Source of the DNA: Demequina muriae
Lineage (GTDB): Bacteria; Actinomycetota; Actinomycetes; Actinomycetales; Demequinaceae
Assembly: GCF_030418295.1 (NCBI RefSeq)
Contig: NZ_JAUHQA010000001.1
Coordinates: 2,418,001 to 2,482,000, forward strand
Reading direction: 5' to 3'
Length of the DNA: 64,000 bases
Shown: in pieces, positions 1-8,942 of the stretch
How positions within the stretch are numbered: position 1 is the first letter of the stretch
Layout: every line of letters starts with the position of its first letter
Notes under the pieces: model-generated
What the model was told of the DNA's origin: nothing
Databases searched by the model: none
The model's input: the letters and a program-made list of their open reading frames with translations, nothing else
Translations under genes and position numbers: made by a program

Positions 1-630
1 CTCGAGGCCCACCTCGCCGAGCACGGTGCACATCTCGTCGCGCAGGTCGCCCATCTGGTCACCGGGCGAGACGGGGAAGTAGCCGCCCTTGAAGCGGGTC
101 TTGTAGCCGAGGTTCGGCGAGCCGTCGAGCTCGGTCTCCTTGCCGGTGTTCCACCAGCCCTCGGAGGACTCGATGTGGTAGTACCCCTCGTGCTGGTTCG
201 TGTCGAAGCGCACGGAGTCGAAGATGAAGAACTCGGCCTCGGGGGCGAAGAACGCCGTGTCGCCGATGCCGGTGGACTTCAGGTACTCCTGCGCCTTCAT
301 GGCCACGTTGCGGGGGTCGCGGGAGTAGGGCTCGTCCGTGAATGGGTCGACGACCGAGAAGTTGATGACCAGGGTCTTCGCCTTGCGGAAGGGATCCACG
401 AAGGCGGTCTGGAGGTCCGCGATCAGCTTCATGTCGGACTCGTTGATGGCCTGGAAGCCGCGGATCGACGAGCCATCGAAGGCGGCGCCGTCCTCCAGCA
501 CCGTCTCGAACTGGGACGCGGGAACATTGACGTGCTGCATCGCGCCAGGAAGGTCGCAGAAGCGAATGTCGATGTACTCGACGGCCTCATCCTTCACATA
601 CGCGATCGCCTCTTCGGCAGTCTTGAACAT
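1..630 (-). CDS. glnA: Glutamine synthetase type I, N-terminal 210 residues (runs off the window)
   Basis: This enzyme makes glutamine from glutamate, ammonia and ATP in the cytoplasm. The visible part covers the N-terminal beta-grasp domain ([14 protein letters not shown], then [12 protein letters not shown] and DGSSIRGF) and the start of the catalytic domain, including [10 protein letters not shown] with its metal-binding acidic residues. The rest lies beyond base 1. The ATG at 628-630 is preceded by an AAGGAG ribosome-binding site. A paired GTAAC element upstream suggests nitrogen control. The RDD-DUF4191-lipA-lipB neighbourhood matches the glnA1 locus of mycobacteria. Which GlnA paralogue this is rests on that gene order. 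Confidence 0.95.
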   Translation of the reverse strand, partial: MFKTAEEAIAYVKDEAVEYIDIRFCDLPGAMQHVNVPASQFETVLEDGAAFDGSSIRGFQAINESDMKLIADLQTAFVDPFRKAKTLVINFSVVDPFTDEPYSRDPRNVAMKAQEYLKSTGIGDTAFFAPEAEFFIFDSVRFDTNQHEGYYHIESSEGWWNTGKETELDGSPNLGYKTRFKGGYFPVSPGDQMGDLRDEMCTVLGEVGLE

Positions 631-675
631 CCGTTTGCTCCTTGCAATGTCAGGTGTGCTCGGGCTAGCAAGCCC

Positions 676-729
676 ACCCTAGGGGCAGGCCGTTTCCCCC
701 AGATTCGTGTGGTGTTACGAGAGTGTTAC
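676..729 (-). promoter_or_regulatory. glnA promoter region with a GlnR-like double GTAAC box
   Basis: Read on the minus strand, two GTAAC half-sites (complements of 714-718 and 725-729) lie 11 bp apart, one helical turn, followed by a weaker GAATC. A TAGGGT -10-like hexamer is the complement of 676-681. The GTNAC-N6-GAAAC layout is the published actinobacterial GlnR operator form, and glnA is its classic target. The half-sites are seen directly; assignment to GlnR is inferred. Confidence 0.5.
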
Positions 730-814
730 GTGATCTGAGGGAAGGCGCGTCCCAGCGGCAGCGCTGGGACGGCGACGTCATCGACCCTAGTCCACCCGCC
801 GATACGATGGAACG

Positions 815-1240
815 GTGACCCACGCGATGCCCGAAAGTCCACGCGCATACCCGGGCCGGAGACTCCTCGGAGTCGCAATCGACTGGGTGCTCTGCCTGCT
901 GATCTCCTCGGCGTTCTTTCCCGCAGGTGACGCGTCGGCCCTGACCGCCGTCGAGCGCGTCCTGCTCGCGGGCGACCCCATGGCGACGCTGGTGATCTGG
1001 ATGGTGCAGCACCTGGTGCTCGTCGCCACGCTCGGCACCACGGTGGGTCACCGCATCGTGGGCCTGCGAGTGATGAGGGAGGACGGGGCGCCGTTCGTCG
1101 GGGTGATTCGTGCGCTCGCCAGAACCGTGCTGTTGGCGCTCGTGATCCCCGCCGTGGTGTGGGGTCCGGACGGTCGCGGACTGCACGACCGCGCCGCAGG
1201 CACCCTGATCGTCCCCACGCGAGGAGCAGTCAATGCCTGA
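815..1240 (+). CDS. RDD family membrane protein
   Basis: This 141-residue membrane protein has the RDD layout: an R-R-L near the N-terminus (PGRRLLGVAIDW), a second hydrophobic segment near residues 50-70, the conserved GHRIVGLRV stretch, and a last hydrophobic segment followed by GLHDRAAGT. The family's function is mostly unknown. The GTG start lies exactly 6 nt after a TACGAT element (803-808), so the mRNA is probably leaderless. Its stop overlaps the next start by 8 bp, so the two genes are likely co-transcribed. The protein contains no lysine. It is divergent from glnA, as in mycobacteria. Confidence 0.85.
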   Translation: MTHAMPESPRAYPGRRLLGVAIDWVLCLLISSAFFPAGDASALTAVERVLLAGDPMATLVIWMVQHLVLVATLGTTVGHRIVGLRVMREDGAPFVGVIRALARTVLLALVIPAVVWGPDGRGLHDRAAGTLIVPTRGAVNA

Positions 1241-1886
1241 GCTGTCCGTGGCCGCAGTCCTGTGCGACATGGATGGCACCCTCGTCGACTCCAACGCCCT
1301 GGTCGACGTCATGTGGAACGAGTTCTCCGACGCCCACGGACTGGACGGCGTGGAGGTGCGCGCATTCGCCCATGGACGGCCGAGCCGCGCGACCGTCGCG
1401 CGCTACCTCACCGACGAGGCCGAGATCCGCGAATGGCTGGACCGCATCCACACGATGGAGACGAGCAGATTCGACGGCGTGGTGGAGATCCCTGGCGCAG
1501 CGACGTTCATCCGGGCGCTGCCTCACGGGCGCTGGGCGCTGGTGACCTCCGCGCTCGCCGCGCCCGCGAGGGGCCGGCTCTCGGCGGTCGGCATCGATCT
1601 GCCTGACATCCTCATCGGTGCTGACGACGTCGAGCACGGCAAGCCGGACCCTGAGGGCTTTGCTCGCGCGGCGGGCCTGCTCGGCGCGGACCCGAGGGAG
1701 TGCGTGGTGTTCGAGGACACCGATGCGGGAATCCAGGCGGGTCAGGCGGCAGGGTGCGCGGTGGTCGTGGTGGGAGGCAACCGGTCGTCCGTCACCGAGG
1801 GTCTGCCGCGGGTCGACGACATGACCCAGGTGGGAGTGCGGACAGTCGGCGACCGCATCGTCCTGACTCTGCCTGAATCGGACTGA
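1233..1886 (+). CDS. HAD superfamily (subfamily IA) sugar-phosphate phosphatase
   Basis: A cytoplasmic haloacid-dehalogenase phosphatase of 217 residues. Motif I is DMDGT at residues 12-16 (nucleophile Asp12), motif II is the VTSA segment, motif III is the HGKPDP lysine, and motif IV is FEDTDAG. The cap helix segment HGRPSRATV resembles the sugar phosphatase/beta-phosphoglucomutase group, so a small sugar phosphate or phosphoglycolate is a plausible substrate; the exact one cannot be read. The gene overlaps the RDD stop by 8 bp. The motif III lysine is the only lysine in the protein. Confidence 0.88.
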   Translation: MPELSVAAVLCDMDGTLVDSNALVDVMWNEFSDAHGLDGVEVRAFAHGRPSRATVARYLTDEAEIREWLDRIHTMETSRFDGVVEIPGAATFIRALPHGRWALVTSALAAPARGRLSAVGIDLPDILIGADDVEHGKPDPEGFARAAGLLGADPRECVVFEDTDAGIQAGQAAGCAVVVVGGNRSSVTEGLPRVDDMTQVGVRTVGDRIVLTLPESD

Positions 1887-1897
1887 CCTGCGCACGA

Positions 1898-1932
1898 CTG
1901 ACCTGCGCCCGGCCGATGCGGGTGCGGGTCAG
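1898..1932. terminator. Hairpin between convergent HAD and DUF4191 genes
   Basis: The arms 1898-1910 and 1920-1932 pair over 13 positions if G-U wobbles are allowed, with a 9-nt loop. The hairpin lies between two convergent stop codons (1886 and 1929), so it could serve both genes. There is no U-tract. The loop and stem junction carry one copy of the GGCCGATGCG decamer. Confidence 0.6.
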
Positions 1933-2624
1933 CGCCCGCGCATCGCCTTGCGGTCGGGGCGTGCACGCATGGGGTCGACGCCCTTCGGCACGGGCAGCTT
2001 CTGACCACCGATGGCGCGCAGCCGCGCGCCGACCTGCTCGCGCTGGTCCTTGGTGAGCGCCTTCTTGTGCTTGCGGATCGCCTTGGTGAGGTTCTTGAGC
2101 GGCACCTGGCCCTCGCCCGTGCCGACGTAGATCGTGTGCACCGGCACGCCGGGTACGAGCTTGCTGATGCGCCGCTTGACCGCGGTCACCTGCTTGTTGG
2201 CGGCGTTGCCGCCCTCGGCGAGCAGCACCACGCCGCCCTTGCCGATGCCCTGGAACACGAGGGACTTGCCGCGCGGGTCGATCGACACCGGGTCGTCATC
2301 AAATTTCCACCCTCGGCGAATGGACTGCGCGATCGAGACCGACGCGCCCATCTGGCCCTCCATGCGCTGGAAGGCGTTCTTCTCGAAGCGGCGGGTCAGC
2401 GTGTACATGGCCGCCAGGGCGGCAGCGAGCACGCCGAAGAGGATCGCGTACACCAGGACGATGGTCGAACCGGCGAGCAGTCCCACGAGCACGGAGAGGC
2501 CGATCACCCCCACCGGGATGAGGATCATCAGCGGCAGCAGCCACTTGTCGTCGGGCGCAGTCGCCTTGTACGCCTGCGCGACGAGCTTGTACCAGCGGGG
2601 CTTCTTCTGAGGTTCCTTAGCCAT
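1929..2624 (-). CDS. DUF4191 membrane protein
   Basis: A 231-residue conserved actinobacterial protein of unknown function. A basic N-terminus (MAKEPQKKPRWYKLVAQAYK) leads to two membrane segments near residues 28-75. A cytosolic domain follows, with GKSLVFQGIGKGGVVLL and a lysine-rich region (KAIRKHKKALTK). It lies downstream of lipA on the same strand, the order seen at mycobacterial lipA-Rv2219-glnA1. A TAGACT element (complement of 2635-2640) 10 nt before the ATG suggests it also has its own nearly leaderless promoter. Confidence 0.88.
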   Translation of the reverse strand: MAKEPQKKPRWYKLVAQAYKATAPDDKWLLPLMILIPVGVIGLSVLVGLLAGSTIVLVYAILFGVLAAALAAMYTLTRRFEKNAFQRMEGQMGASVSIAQSIRRGWKFDDDPVSIDPRGKSLVFQGIGKGGVVLLAEGGNAANKQVTAVKRRISKLVPGVPVHTIYVGTGEGQVPLKNLTKAIRKHKKALTKDQREQVGARLRAIGGQKLPVPKGVDPMRARPDRKAMRGR

Positions 2625-2646
2625 GATGCCGCACAGTCTAGTCGCT

Positions 2647-2665
2647 CATCGGCGTGCGGCCGATG
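2647..2665. terminator. Short hairpin downstream of lipA
   Basis: CATCGGC (2647-2653) pairs with GCCGATG (2659-2665) around a 5-nt loop in the 59-bp gap after the lipA stop. The 7-bp stem has no U-tract, so it is weak. Its second arm is part of the recurrent GGCCGATGCG decamer. Confidence 0.35.
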
Positions 2666-2683
2666 CGCTCAGGGGATGGCGGG

Positions 2684-3703
2684 TCAGCAGGCCGGCGCGG
2701 CGCTGCGGTTCAGCAGGAAGGACGCCTCCTGGCGGGCCTCCATGGGCTCACCGAGGTGCGCCAGCTCAGCCGGAATCGGACGGCCCTTGCTCTTCATGGC
2801 CTGGCCCCACAGGCGCCCGGCCCGGTACGAGGACCGCACGAGCGGCCCGGACATGACCCCCAGGAAGCCCATCTCCTCCGCGGCGTCCGAGAGCTCGACG
2901 AACTCCTCGGGCTTGACCCAGCGCTCCACCGGGTGGTGGCGAGGGCTCGGGCGCAGGTACTGGGTGATCGTGATGAGGTCGCACCCCGCGTCGTGCAGGT
3001 CCTGCAGCGCCTGGACGGCCTCGTCGAACGTCTCGCCCATGCCGAGGATGATGTTCGACTTGGTCACGAGCCCATCGCGCTGGGCCTCCGAGATCACGTG
3101 CAGCGAGCGCTCGTACGTGAACGCGGGGCGGATCCGCTTGAAGATGCGCGGGACGGTCTCGACGTTGTGTGCGAGCACCTCTGGGCGTGACGAGAACACC
3201 TCGGCCAGCTGGTCGGGCACTGCGTTGAAGTCGGGAATCAGCAGCTCGACGCCGGTGCCGAGCCCGAGCTCGTGGATCTTGCGGACCGTCTCCGCGTAGA
3301 GCCACGCGCCGCCGTCGGCGAGATCGTCGCGGGCGACGCCGGTGATGGTCGAGTACTTGAGCCCCATCTCCTTGACGGAGTTCGCCACCTTGGTCGGCTC
3401 CATGCGGTCCAGGGGAGAGGGCTTGCCGGTGTCGATCTGGCAGAAGTCGCAACGCCGCGTGCACTGAGCGCCGCCGATGAGGAACGTCGCCTCGCGGTCC
3501 TCCCAGCATTCGAAGATGTTGGGGCAGCCAGCCTCTTCGCACACCGTGTGGAGACCCCCTGATCGCACCAGGGTCTTCAACTCCGAATACTCGGGGCCCA
3601 TGGTGGCCTTGGTGCGGATCCACTCGGGCTTGCGCTCGATCGGCGTCTCGGCGTTGCGGGCCTCGACGCGCAGCATGCGGCGGCCCTCTGGTGCGATGGT
3701 CAC
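2684..3703 (-). CDS. lipA: Lipoyl synthase
   Basis: A radical-SAM enzyme that inserts two sulfurs into octanoyl groups on carrier proteins to give lipoate. The N-terminal auxiliary cluster motif ([12 protein letters not shown]) and the radical-[11 protein letters not shown] motif are both present. [14 protein letters not shown] and the C-terminal SYRAG region are also typical. The 339-residue length is normal. The GTG start overlaps the lipB stop (GTGA), so LipB and LipA are translationally coupled. The nearby sucB encodes a likely substrate. Confidence 0.97.
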   Translation of the reverse strand: MTIAPEGRRMLRVEARNAETPIERKPEWIRTKATMGPEYSELKTLVRSGGLHTVCEEAGCPNIFECWEDREATFLIGGAQCTRRCDFCQIDTGKPSPLDRMEPTKVANSVKEMGLKYSTITGVARDDLADGGAWLYAETVRKIHELGLGTGVELLIPDFNAVPDQLAEVFSSRPEVLAHNVETVPRIFKRIRPAFTYERSLHVISEAQRDGLVTKSNIILGMGETFDEAVQALQDLHDAGCDLITITQYLRPSPRHHPVERWVKPEEFVELSDAAEEMGFLGVMSGPLVRSSYRAGRLWGQAMKSKGRPIPAELAHLGEPMEARQEASFLLNRSAAPAC

Positions 3704-4401
3704 ACGGTCTCCTTGGGGTGCTCGGCGACGGCAGCGGCGGCGCCTGTAGGCGTCGCCGTCTCCCAGCGTACGTCTGTCAGCGCGGTTTCCAGGAATCCGA
3801 GCGCGGCGGGCATGACGTCCCCGATGCCCACGTCGCGGCCGAGCTCCTGGGACAGTGAGGTGACATCGGCGTCGTCGATGCCGCACGGGACGATGCGATC
3901 GAACTCGCCGAGCACTGGGTCGCAGTTGAACGCGAAGCCGTGCATGGTGACTCCCTTGGCGACCCGCACTCCGATCGCGCAGATCTTCCGCTCGCGCCGG
4001 GTGTCCGTCGCTGGCAGCCACACCCCGGAACGGTCGTCCACGCGCGTGGCGTCGAGGCCGTACGACGCGCTGAGATCGATGAAGGCCTGTTCGAGGGCAC
4101 GGACGTACTTGACGACATCGACGGGCTCGCGCAGACGGATGATCGGGTAGCCGACCAGCTGACCGGGCCCGTGCCACGTGATCCTCCCGCCGCGGTCGAC
4201 GTCCACGACCGGGGTGCCGTCGACGGGCCGGTCCCACCGTGCGGTGCGCTTGCCCGCGGTGTACACGCTCTCGTGCTCGACCAGGATGACCGTGTCGGGA
4301 CGGTCGCCGGCGACCCGCTCGGCGTGCAGGCGACGCTGCAGGTCCCATGCCTCCTGGTACGGCACGAGCCGCGCGCCGACGTCGAGGGTGAGCGTCTCCA
4401 T
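3700..4401 (-). CDS. lipB: Octanoyl-(acyl-carrier-protein):protein transferase
   Basis: LipB moves octanoyl from acyl-carrier protein onto lipoyl-domain lysines, the step before LipA. The 233-residue protein carries the family signatures: [17 protein letters not shown], the KICAIGVRV lysine region, and HGFAFNCDP with FDRIVPCGI holding the catalytic cysteine. The ATG lies 7 nt after a TAGCCT element with no Shine-Dalgarno, so it is probably leaderless. It forms a two- or three-gene operon with lipA and perhaps DUF4191. Confidence 0.96.
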   Translation of the reverse strand: METLTLDVGARLVPYQEAWDLQRRLHAERVAGDRPDTVILVEHESVYTAGKRTARWDRPVDGTPVVDVDRGGRITWHGPGQLVGYPIIRLREPVDVVKYVRALEQAFIDLSASYGLDATRVDDRSGVWLPATDTRRERKICAIGVRVAKGVTMHGFAFNCDPVLGEFDRIVPCGIDDADVTSLSQELGRDVGIGDVMPAALGFLETALTDVRWETATPTGAAAAVAEHPKETV

Positions 4402-4457
4402 AGAGTCCAGGCTAAACCCCCGGGAATGCGCCAGCCGCCGCGGCGTTGAGGCACGAT

Positions 4458-6665
4458 ATGACCATGTCCTCTCGCGCCTGGCTCCGGCCCCTCGTCATCG
4501 TCCTCGTCATCGCAGGCTGGCTCGCCGTCGGAGGGGTCGGCGGCCAGACCTTCGGCAAGCTCGCCGACGTCCAGGAGAACGATGCGGGCGCATTCCTGCC
4601 GTCCTCCGCGGAGTCGACGCGCGCCGCCGAGCTGCAGGCCGAGTTCGCCCCCGCATCGGCCGTGCCCGGGATCTTCGTGGTCGATGGCGTGACCGGCGAC
4701 GAGGACCTTGCGGCCATCGAGGCGTTCGTGGACGACGTGATTGCGGCGCCCATCGCCGGAGACGAGCAGGGCCGCACCGTGGGCGACGTGTTGTCGCCGC
4801 CTGCGTCGGAGCAGATGCCTCAGGTGGTGCCGTCCGAGGACGGCGAGGCCGCGCTCGTGGCGTTCTCGATCGCGGCCGATGCGGTCGAGGAGAGCGTGGG
4901 CGAAGGCTCGTTGGGCGAGCTCGTCGCCGAGACCATCCGTGAGGTGTGGGCCGACCAGGACTCCGAGCTGAACGGCCACCTCACCGGCGGCCTCGGGGTG
5001 CTGGCCGACCTGCTCGCAGCGTTCGCCGGGATCGACGGCATCCTGCTGCTGGTCGCGCTCTCCGTGGTGCTCGTCATCCTGCTCATCGTCTACCGCAGCC
5101 CGGTGCTGCCCCTCCTGGTGCTGTCGACGGCCATGATCGCGCTCACCGGGGCGATCCTCGGCGTCTACGCGCTCGCCGATGCTGAGATCATCACGCTCAA
5201 CGGCCAGTCGCAGGGCATCATGTTCATCCTCGTGGTGGGCGCCACCACCGATTACGCCCTGCTGCTGGTCGCGCGCTACCGCGAGGAGCTCGTGCGAGTC
5301 GAGTCCACGTACTCGGCGCTGTGGCGCGCGTGGCGCCGATCGCTCGAGCCCATCGCCGCGTCTGCGGGCACGGTGATCCTTGGACTGCTCGTGCTGCTGC
5401 TGAGCGACCTCAAGTCCAACGCGGCACTTGGTCCGGCGGGTGCGATGGGCATCGCCGCGGCCCTGCTCGCCGCCCTCACCCTCCTTCCTGCGCTGCTGCT
5501 CATCGGCGGCCGTCGCGCACGCGGCGTGTTCTGGCCGGCGCTCCCGCGGTATCAGGCCAGCGAGGAGCACGCCGGCTCCGACCCGTCGCAGGCCACGGGG
5601 TTCTGGCCGCGCGTGGCGCGCAGCGTCGACGGCCACCCTCGGCGCACCTGGATCATCGCGGCGGGTGGGCTGCTGGTGTTCGCCGCGTTCCTGCCCACGT
5701 TCAAGGCCTCCGGCCTGGGCGAGCAGGATGTCTTCACCGCTCGTGTCGATTCCGTCGAGGGCACCGAGGTGCTCGAGCAGCACTTCGACGCCGGCGCGAC
5801 CTCGCCGATCCGCATCTTCGTGCCTGCGGACCAGGCCGAGGCGACCATCGACGCGGCCAGTGGGGTGGACGGCGTCGAAAGCGCCTACGTCGTCACGCCG
5901 TCCGTCGCCGAAGGAGCGCCCCCCGGCGTGGTCCCCGACGAGCAGCCGCTCGAGATCGACGGCCGCGTCTCCGTGGTCGCCGTGACCCAGGTGTCGTCGA
6001 GCTCGTCCGAGGCCGCCGACATTGTTCAAGGCGTGCGCGACGCCGTGCACCCGCTGAGCGAGGACGCCCTCGTGGGCGGCCAGGCCGCAGAGCAGCTCGA
6101 CACTCGCATCACGACCCAGCGCGACACGCTGATCATCATCCCGACGATCCTCGCGGTGATCTTCATCGTGCTCGTGATGCTGCTCCGTTCCGTGCTGGCG
6201 CCACTGCTCATCGTGCTCGCCAACGTGCTGTCCTACGGCGCCACGCTGGGACTCTCGGCGCTGCTGTTCAACTACGTGTTCGGATTCCCGGGCTCCGACC
6301 CTGCGGTGCCGCTGCTCGGCTTCGTGTTCCTGGTCGCGCTCGGCGTCGACTACTCGATCTTCCTGATGTCGAGAGCCAGGGAAGAGTCTCTGACGCACGG
6401 CACCCGCGACGGAGTCAGGCGTGCCCTCGCGGTGACGGGTGGCGTGATCACGTCCGCGGGCATCGTGCTCGCCGCGACGTTCGCGGCGCTCGGGGTGATC
6501 CCGCTGATCTTCCTCGCGCAGATCGCCGTGATCGTCGGCCTCGGCGTACTCATCGACACCTTCGTGGTGCGCTCCCTGCTGGTGCCCGGCCTGGTCTCCG
6601 ACATCGGGCGGCCCGTGTGGTGGCCGTGGGCGCGACGCATTCCGAGTGACAACACCCCGAGCTGA
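4458..6665 (+). CDS. MMPL/RND family membrane transporter
   Basis: A 735-residue protein with the two-half RND/MMPL architecture. Each half has one N-terminal membrane helix, a soluble periplasmic-side loop, and a bundle of five helices. The paired proton-relay motifs GATTDYALLL and GVDYSIFLMS carry the central Asp-Tyr. Relatives export lipids, drugs or antibiotics; no partner gene reveals the cargo. The ATG at 4458 was chosen over an upstream in-frame TTG at 4446 because GAGG sits 6 nt before it. It is divergent from lipB across 56 bp. Confidence 0.9.
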   Translation: MTMSSRAWLRPLVIVLVIAGWLAVGGVGGQTFGKLADVQENDAGAFLPSSAESTRAAELQAEFAPASAVPGIFVVDGVTGDEDLAAIEAFVDDVIAAPIAGDEQGRTVGDVLSPPASEQMPQVVPSEDGEAALVAFSIAADAVEESVGEGSLGELVAETIREVWADQDSELNGHLTGGLGVLADLLAAFAGIDGILLLVALSVVLVILLIVYRSPVLPLLVLSTAMIALTGAILGVYALADAEIITLNGQSQGIMFILVVGATTDYALLLVARYREELVRVESTYSALWRAWRRSLEPIAASAGTVILGLLVLLLSDLKSNAALGPAGAMGIAAALLAALTLLPALLLIGGRRARGVFWPALPRYQASEEHAGSDPSQATGFWPRVARSVDGHPRRTWIIAAGGLLVFAAFLPTFKASGLGEQDVFTARVDSVEGTEVLEQHFDAGATSPIRIFVPADQAEATIDAASGVDGVESAYVVTPSVAEGAPPGVVPDEQPLEIDGRVSVVAVTQVSSSSSEAADIVQGVRDAVHPLSEDALVGGQAAEQLDTRITTQRDTLIIIPTILAVIFIVLVMLLRSVLAPLLIVLANVLSYGATLGLSALLFNYVFGFPGSDPAVPLLGFVFLVALGVDYSIFLMSRAREESLTHGTRDGVRRALAVTGGVITSAGIVLAATFAALGVIPLIFLAQIAVIVGLGVLIDTFVVRSLLVPGLVSDIGRPVWWPWARRIPSDNTPS

Positions 6666-6737
6666 CGGCGGTTCCGGGGCTCGCGGCGCATCCCGAACTG
6701 ACGCTGTGGATAACTCCCGCGCCCGTGGGCGGGGCGT

Positions 6738-6749
6738 CACAGTGGAGGC
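6738..6749 (+). promoter_or_regulatory. CACAGT -10-like element, leaderless start of the kinase-like gene
   Basis: CACAGT (6738-6743) is followed by six bases, including GGAGG, and then the ATG at 6750. The spacing matches the leaderless pattern seen at many genes here, although GGAGG could also act as a ribosome-binding site on a longer transcript. Confidence 0.4.
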
Positions 6750-8060
6750 ATGCCCAGTGACCGAGGTGCCGATGCCCGAGTACTGACGCGCTCCGTCGGT
6801 ACGGGGCCAGAGGTGCTGGCGCGTGTCTCCGAGCGCGTGCGAGCGTTGAGAGCGGTCGATCATCCCGGGGTGCTGGTCCCGATCGGGGTCGGCGTCGCGG
6901 AAGGCGACCAGGTGGTCGTGACGCTGCCATGGATCGACGGCGTCGATCTCGCCGAGCTCGAGACCAGGCGCGGACCCCTGACCGCGGGGGAGTGCGTGTG
7001 GCTGGGAGTCCGGGTCGCGGCGGCGCTCGACGCGCTCCACGCGCGCGGGATCGCCCACGGTGACGTCGCACCCGCCAACATTGTGATCGCCGGCGGCGAG
7101 GTCGTCATCGTCGACACCGTCGGCGGGTGTCTCGACGATGAGCGGGGCACTGTGGGGTTCCGCGCCCCGGAGCGCCGTTCGGGATCGTCGCTCGCGGCCG
7201 ATGCGTACTCGCTCGGGGCGCTCTTGCGGTGGTGTGTGGCAGCGCACGACAGTGTGGCAGTGGAGGCCTGGACCGCACCCCTCATCGCGCACGACCCCGA
7301 CGCCCGACCTCCCGTGGCGGTGGCGGCCCGGGCCCTCGCATCGTGCGCCCCGCCGCGCCCCGTCGCCGTCCCCTCCCGGACAGAGGTGGTGGGCGCCGTC
7401 CGTGCGAGGGCGAGCGAGGGCACCGAGCGCATCGCGGCAGGACGCGCGTGGCGCATGCGCCGTGTGGCACTCAGGACCAGCGCTGGGCTCGCCGTCGCTG
7501 CGGCAGCGGTGGCGGGGATCGTTGCGGCGCCGAGGGTCGTGGATGCCACGATGTCCTCGGTCACGACGCCCGCTGCGGCCGAGTCCGCCCCGGAATCGCC
7601 GCTCGTCCCGCCGCAGGAGCCAGGAGTGGTCGCATCGGCCGCTGGCGGCGCACCGGGCCCGCTGTCCTCAGAGCCTGCAGGCGCCGTGCCGCGCGGCGCC
7701 CCAGGTCAGGCTGCTCACGAGCTGACCACCCGGCGCATCGACGCCCTCGCGGCTGGGGATGGAGACGCGCTGCGGGCGACGGTCGCCGACGGACCACTGT
7801 TGGAGGAGACGGAGGCGCTGGCGAGCGCTCTCGACTCCGGCCGCACGCGCTACGCCGGACTCGCCGTCGACGTGCGCGAAGTGCAGGTCGCGGAGCACAC
7901 CGGAGACGCCGCGACAGCGACCGTGCGCTACGAGGTCACGGCGCACAGGATCACGACGCCCGAGGGCACTGCGGAGGTGCCGGCATACGCGCAGAGCGTC
8001 GAACTCGACCTCAGGTGGGACGGGCGCTGGTCGGTGGTGCGTGCCCGGCCTCTGCCATGA
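6750..8060 (+). CDS. Degenerate membrane protein kinase with an external C-terminal domain
   Basis: Residues 1-200 resemble a bacterial Ser/Thr kinase but lack the glycine loop and the ATP-binding lysine; the whole 436-residue protein has no lysine. The catalytic loop is HGDVAPAN (residues 103-110, Asp105 kept) and the metal-binding motif is DTV (Asp122) where DFG is expected. FRAPE and the DAYSLG helix are present. One membrane helix lies near 240-263, then a Pro/Ala/Ser linker, then a domain from about 310 (ELTTRRIDALAAGDGDAL...) that looks like the NTF2/SnoaL fold. A pseudokinase or scaffold is likely. Its 3' end overlaps the next convergent gene by 50 bp. Confidence 0.7.
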   Translation: MPSDRGADARVLTRSVGTGPEVLARVSERVRALRAVDHPGVLVPIGVGVAEGDQVVVTLPWIDGVDLAELETRRGPLTAGECVWLGVRVAAALDALHARGIAHGDVAPANIVIAGGEVVIVDTVGGCLDDERGTVGFRAPERRSGSSLAADAYSLGALLRWCVAAHDSVAVEAWTAPLIAHDPDARPPVAVAARALASCAPPRPVAVPSRTEVVGAVRARASEGTERIAAGRAWRMRRVALRTSAGLAVAAAAVAGIVAAPRVVDATMSSVTTPAAAESAPESPLVPPQEPGVVASAAGGAPGPLSSEPAGAVPRGAPGQAAHELTTRRIDALAAGDGDALRATVADGPLLEETEALASALDSGRTRYAGLAVDVREVQVAEHTGDAATATVRYEVTAHRITTPEGTAEVPAYAQSVELDLRWDGRWSVVRARPLP

Positions 8061-8934
8061 CCCACTGCGCCGCGCCCGTGATCTCGGGGTGCCGCCAGGA
8101 GAAGTCGAGCCTCTTCAGCACGCCAGGGGAGGCGAGCTGGCTGGACAGCAGATCCTCGATCGCACGGCCGATGGCGATCCGGAGCGCCCAGCCGGGCACG
8201 GGCAGCCCAGGCGAACGCCCCGCAGCCTCCGACATCGCACGGATGAGCTCACGGTCGCGCACCGCGATCGGTGCGATCACGTTGGCGGGGCCGTGGTGAT
8301 CGGACTCGATGAGGAACCGCAGCGCCCTGATGTGGTCCTCGAGGGAGATCCACGAGTGCCACGCCGTGCCCTTGCCGAGAGAGCGCAGCAGACCACGGGT
8401 GACAAGCGGCATCAGCCGCTCCGCGAACCCTCCGTGCGGAGCGAGCACGAGGCCGGTGCGCGCGAACACAGTCCGGATTCCTGCGTCGACGGCTGGCTGC
8501 GCGGCGGCCTCCCACTGACGCACGATGGACGCCAGCAGGGTGTCTCCCGGTCCGGAACGCTCCGTCAGATGGTCCTCGCCACGGTCCCCGTAGTACCCCA
8601 TCGCGGAGCCCTGCAGGAGCAGCCCAGCGAAACCCGCGTCGACGAGTGCGCGGACGATCGTGCCGGTGGAGTCCAGGCGAGACTGAAGCACGAGCTTCGC
8701 GTGAGAATCGGTGAGTCGCTTGGCGCCGATCGACGCGCCCGCGAGGTTCACGACCACATCGGCGGACGCGAGCACCTCACGATCGACGACGCCGGAGGCG
8801 GGGTCCCACGACGACTCATGGGGCCTGCGAGCCTCACGGCGCACCAGCGACACCACGGTGTGGTCGTCACCGCGAAGCGAATCCTTGAGCGCCGTCCCGA
8901 TCAGGCCGGACGATCCCGCGATGACGACCTTCAT
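8011..8934 (-). CDS. TIGR01777-family NAD(P)-binding epimerase-like protein
   Basis: A 307-residue extended short-chain dehydrogenase/reductase. It starts with a Rossmann GSSGLIGTAL loop and has VVNLAGASI and GSAMGYYGDRG, the family's replacement for the usual YxxxK region. WHSWISLEDHIRAL and a DUF1731-like C-terminus are also present. The reaction is unknown. It begins 8 bp after the sucB stop, so it is the last gene of a lpdA-sucB-epimerase operon; the same sucB-adjacent position is known in mycobacteria (Rv2216). It overlaps the convergent kinase-like gene by 50 bp. Confidence 0.9.
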   Translation of the reverse strand: MKVVIAGSSGLIGTALKDSLRGDDHTVVSLVRREARRPHESSWDPASGVVDREVLASADVVVNLAGASIGAKRLTDSHAKLVLQSRLDSTGTIVRALVDAGFAGLLLQGSAMGYYGDRGEDHLTERSGPGDTLLASIVRQWEAAAQPAVDAGIRTVFARTGLVLAPHGGFAERLMPLVTRGLLRSLGKGTAWHSWISLEDHIRALRFLIESDHHGPANVIAPIAVRDRELIRAMSEAAGRSPGLPVPGWALRIAIGRAIEDLLSSQLASPGVLKRLDFSWRHPEITGAAQWVMAEAGHAPPTSARPT

Positions 8935-8942
8935 GAGGGGGC

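Noticed and set aside
3777..7292. A 1171-codon open frame on the minus strand opposite lipB and MMPL
   Set aside because: The translation is Arg/His/Gly-rich low complexity, lacks any domain, and lies antisense to well-conserved genes; it is the usual GC-rich shadow frame.
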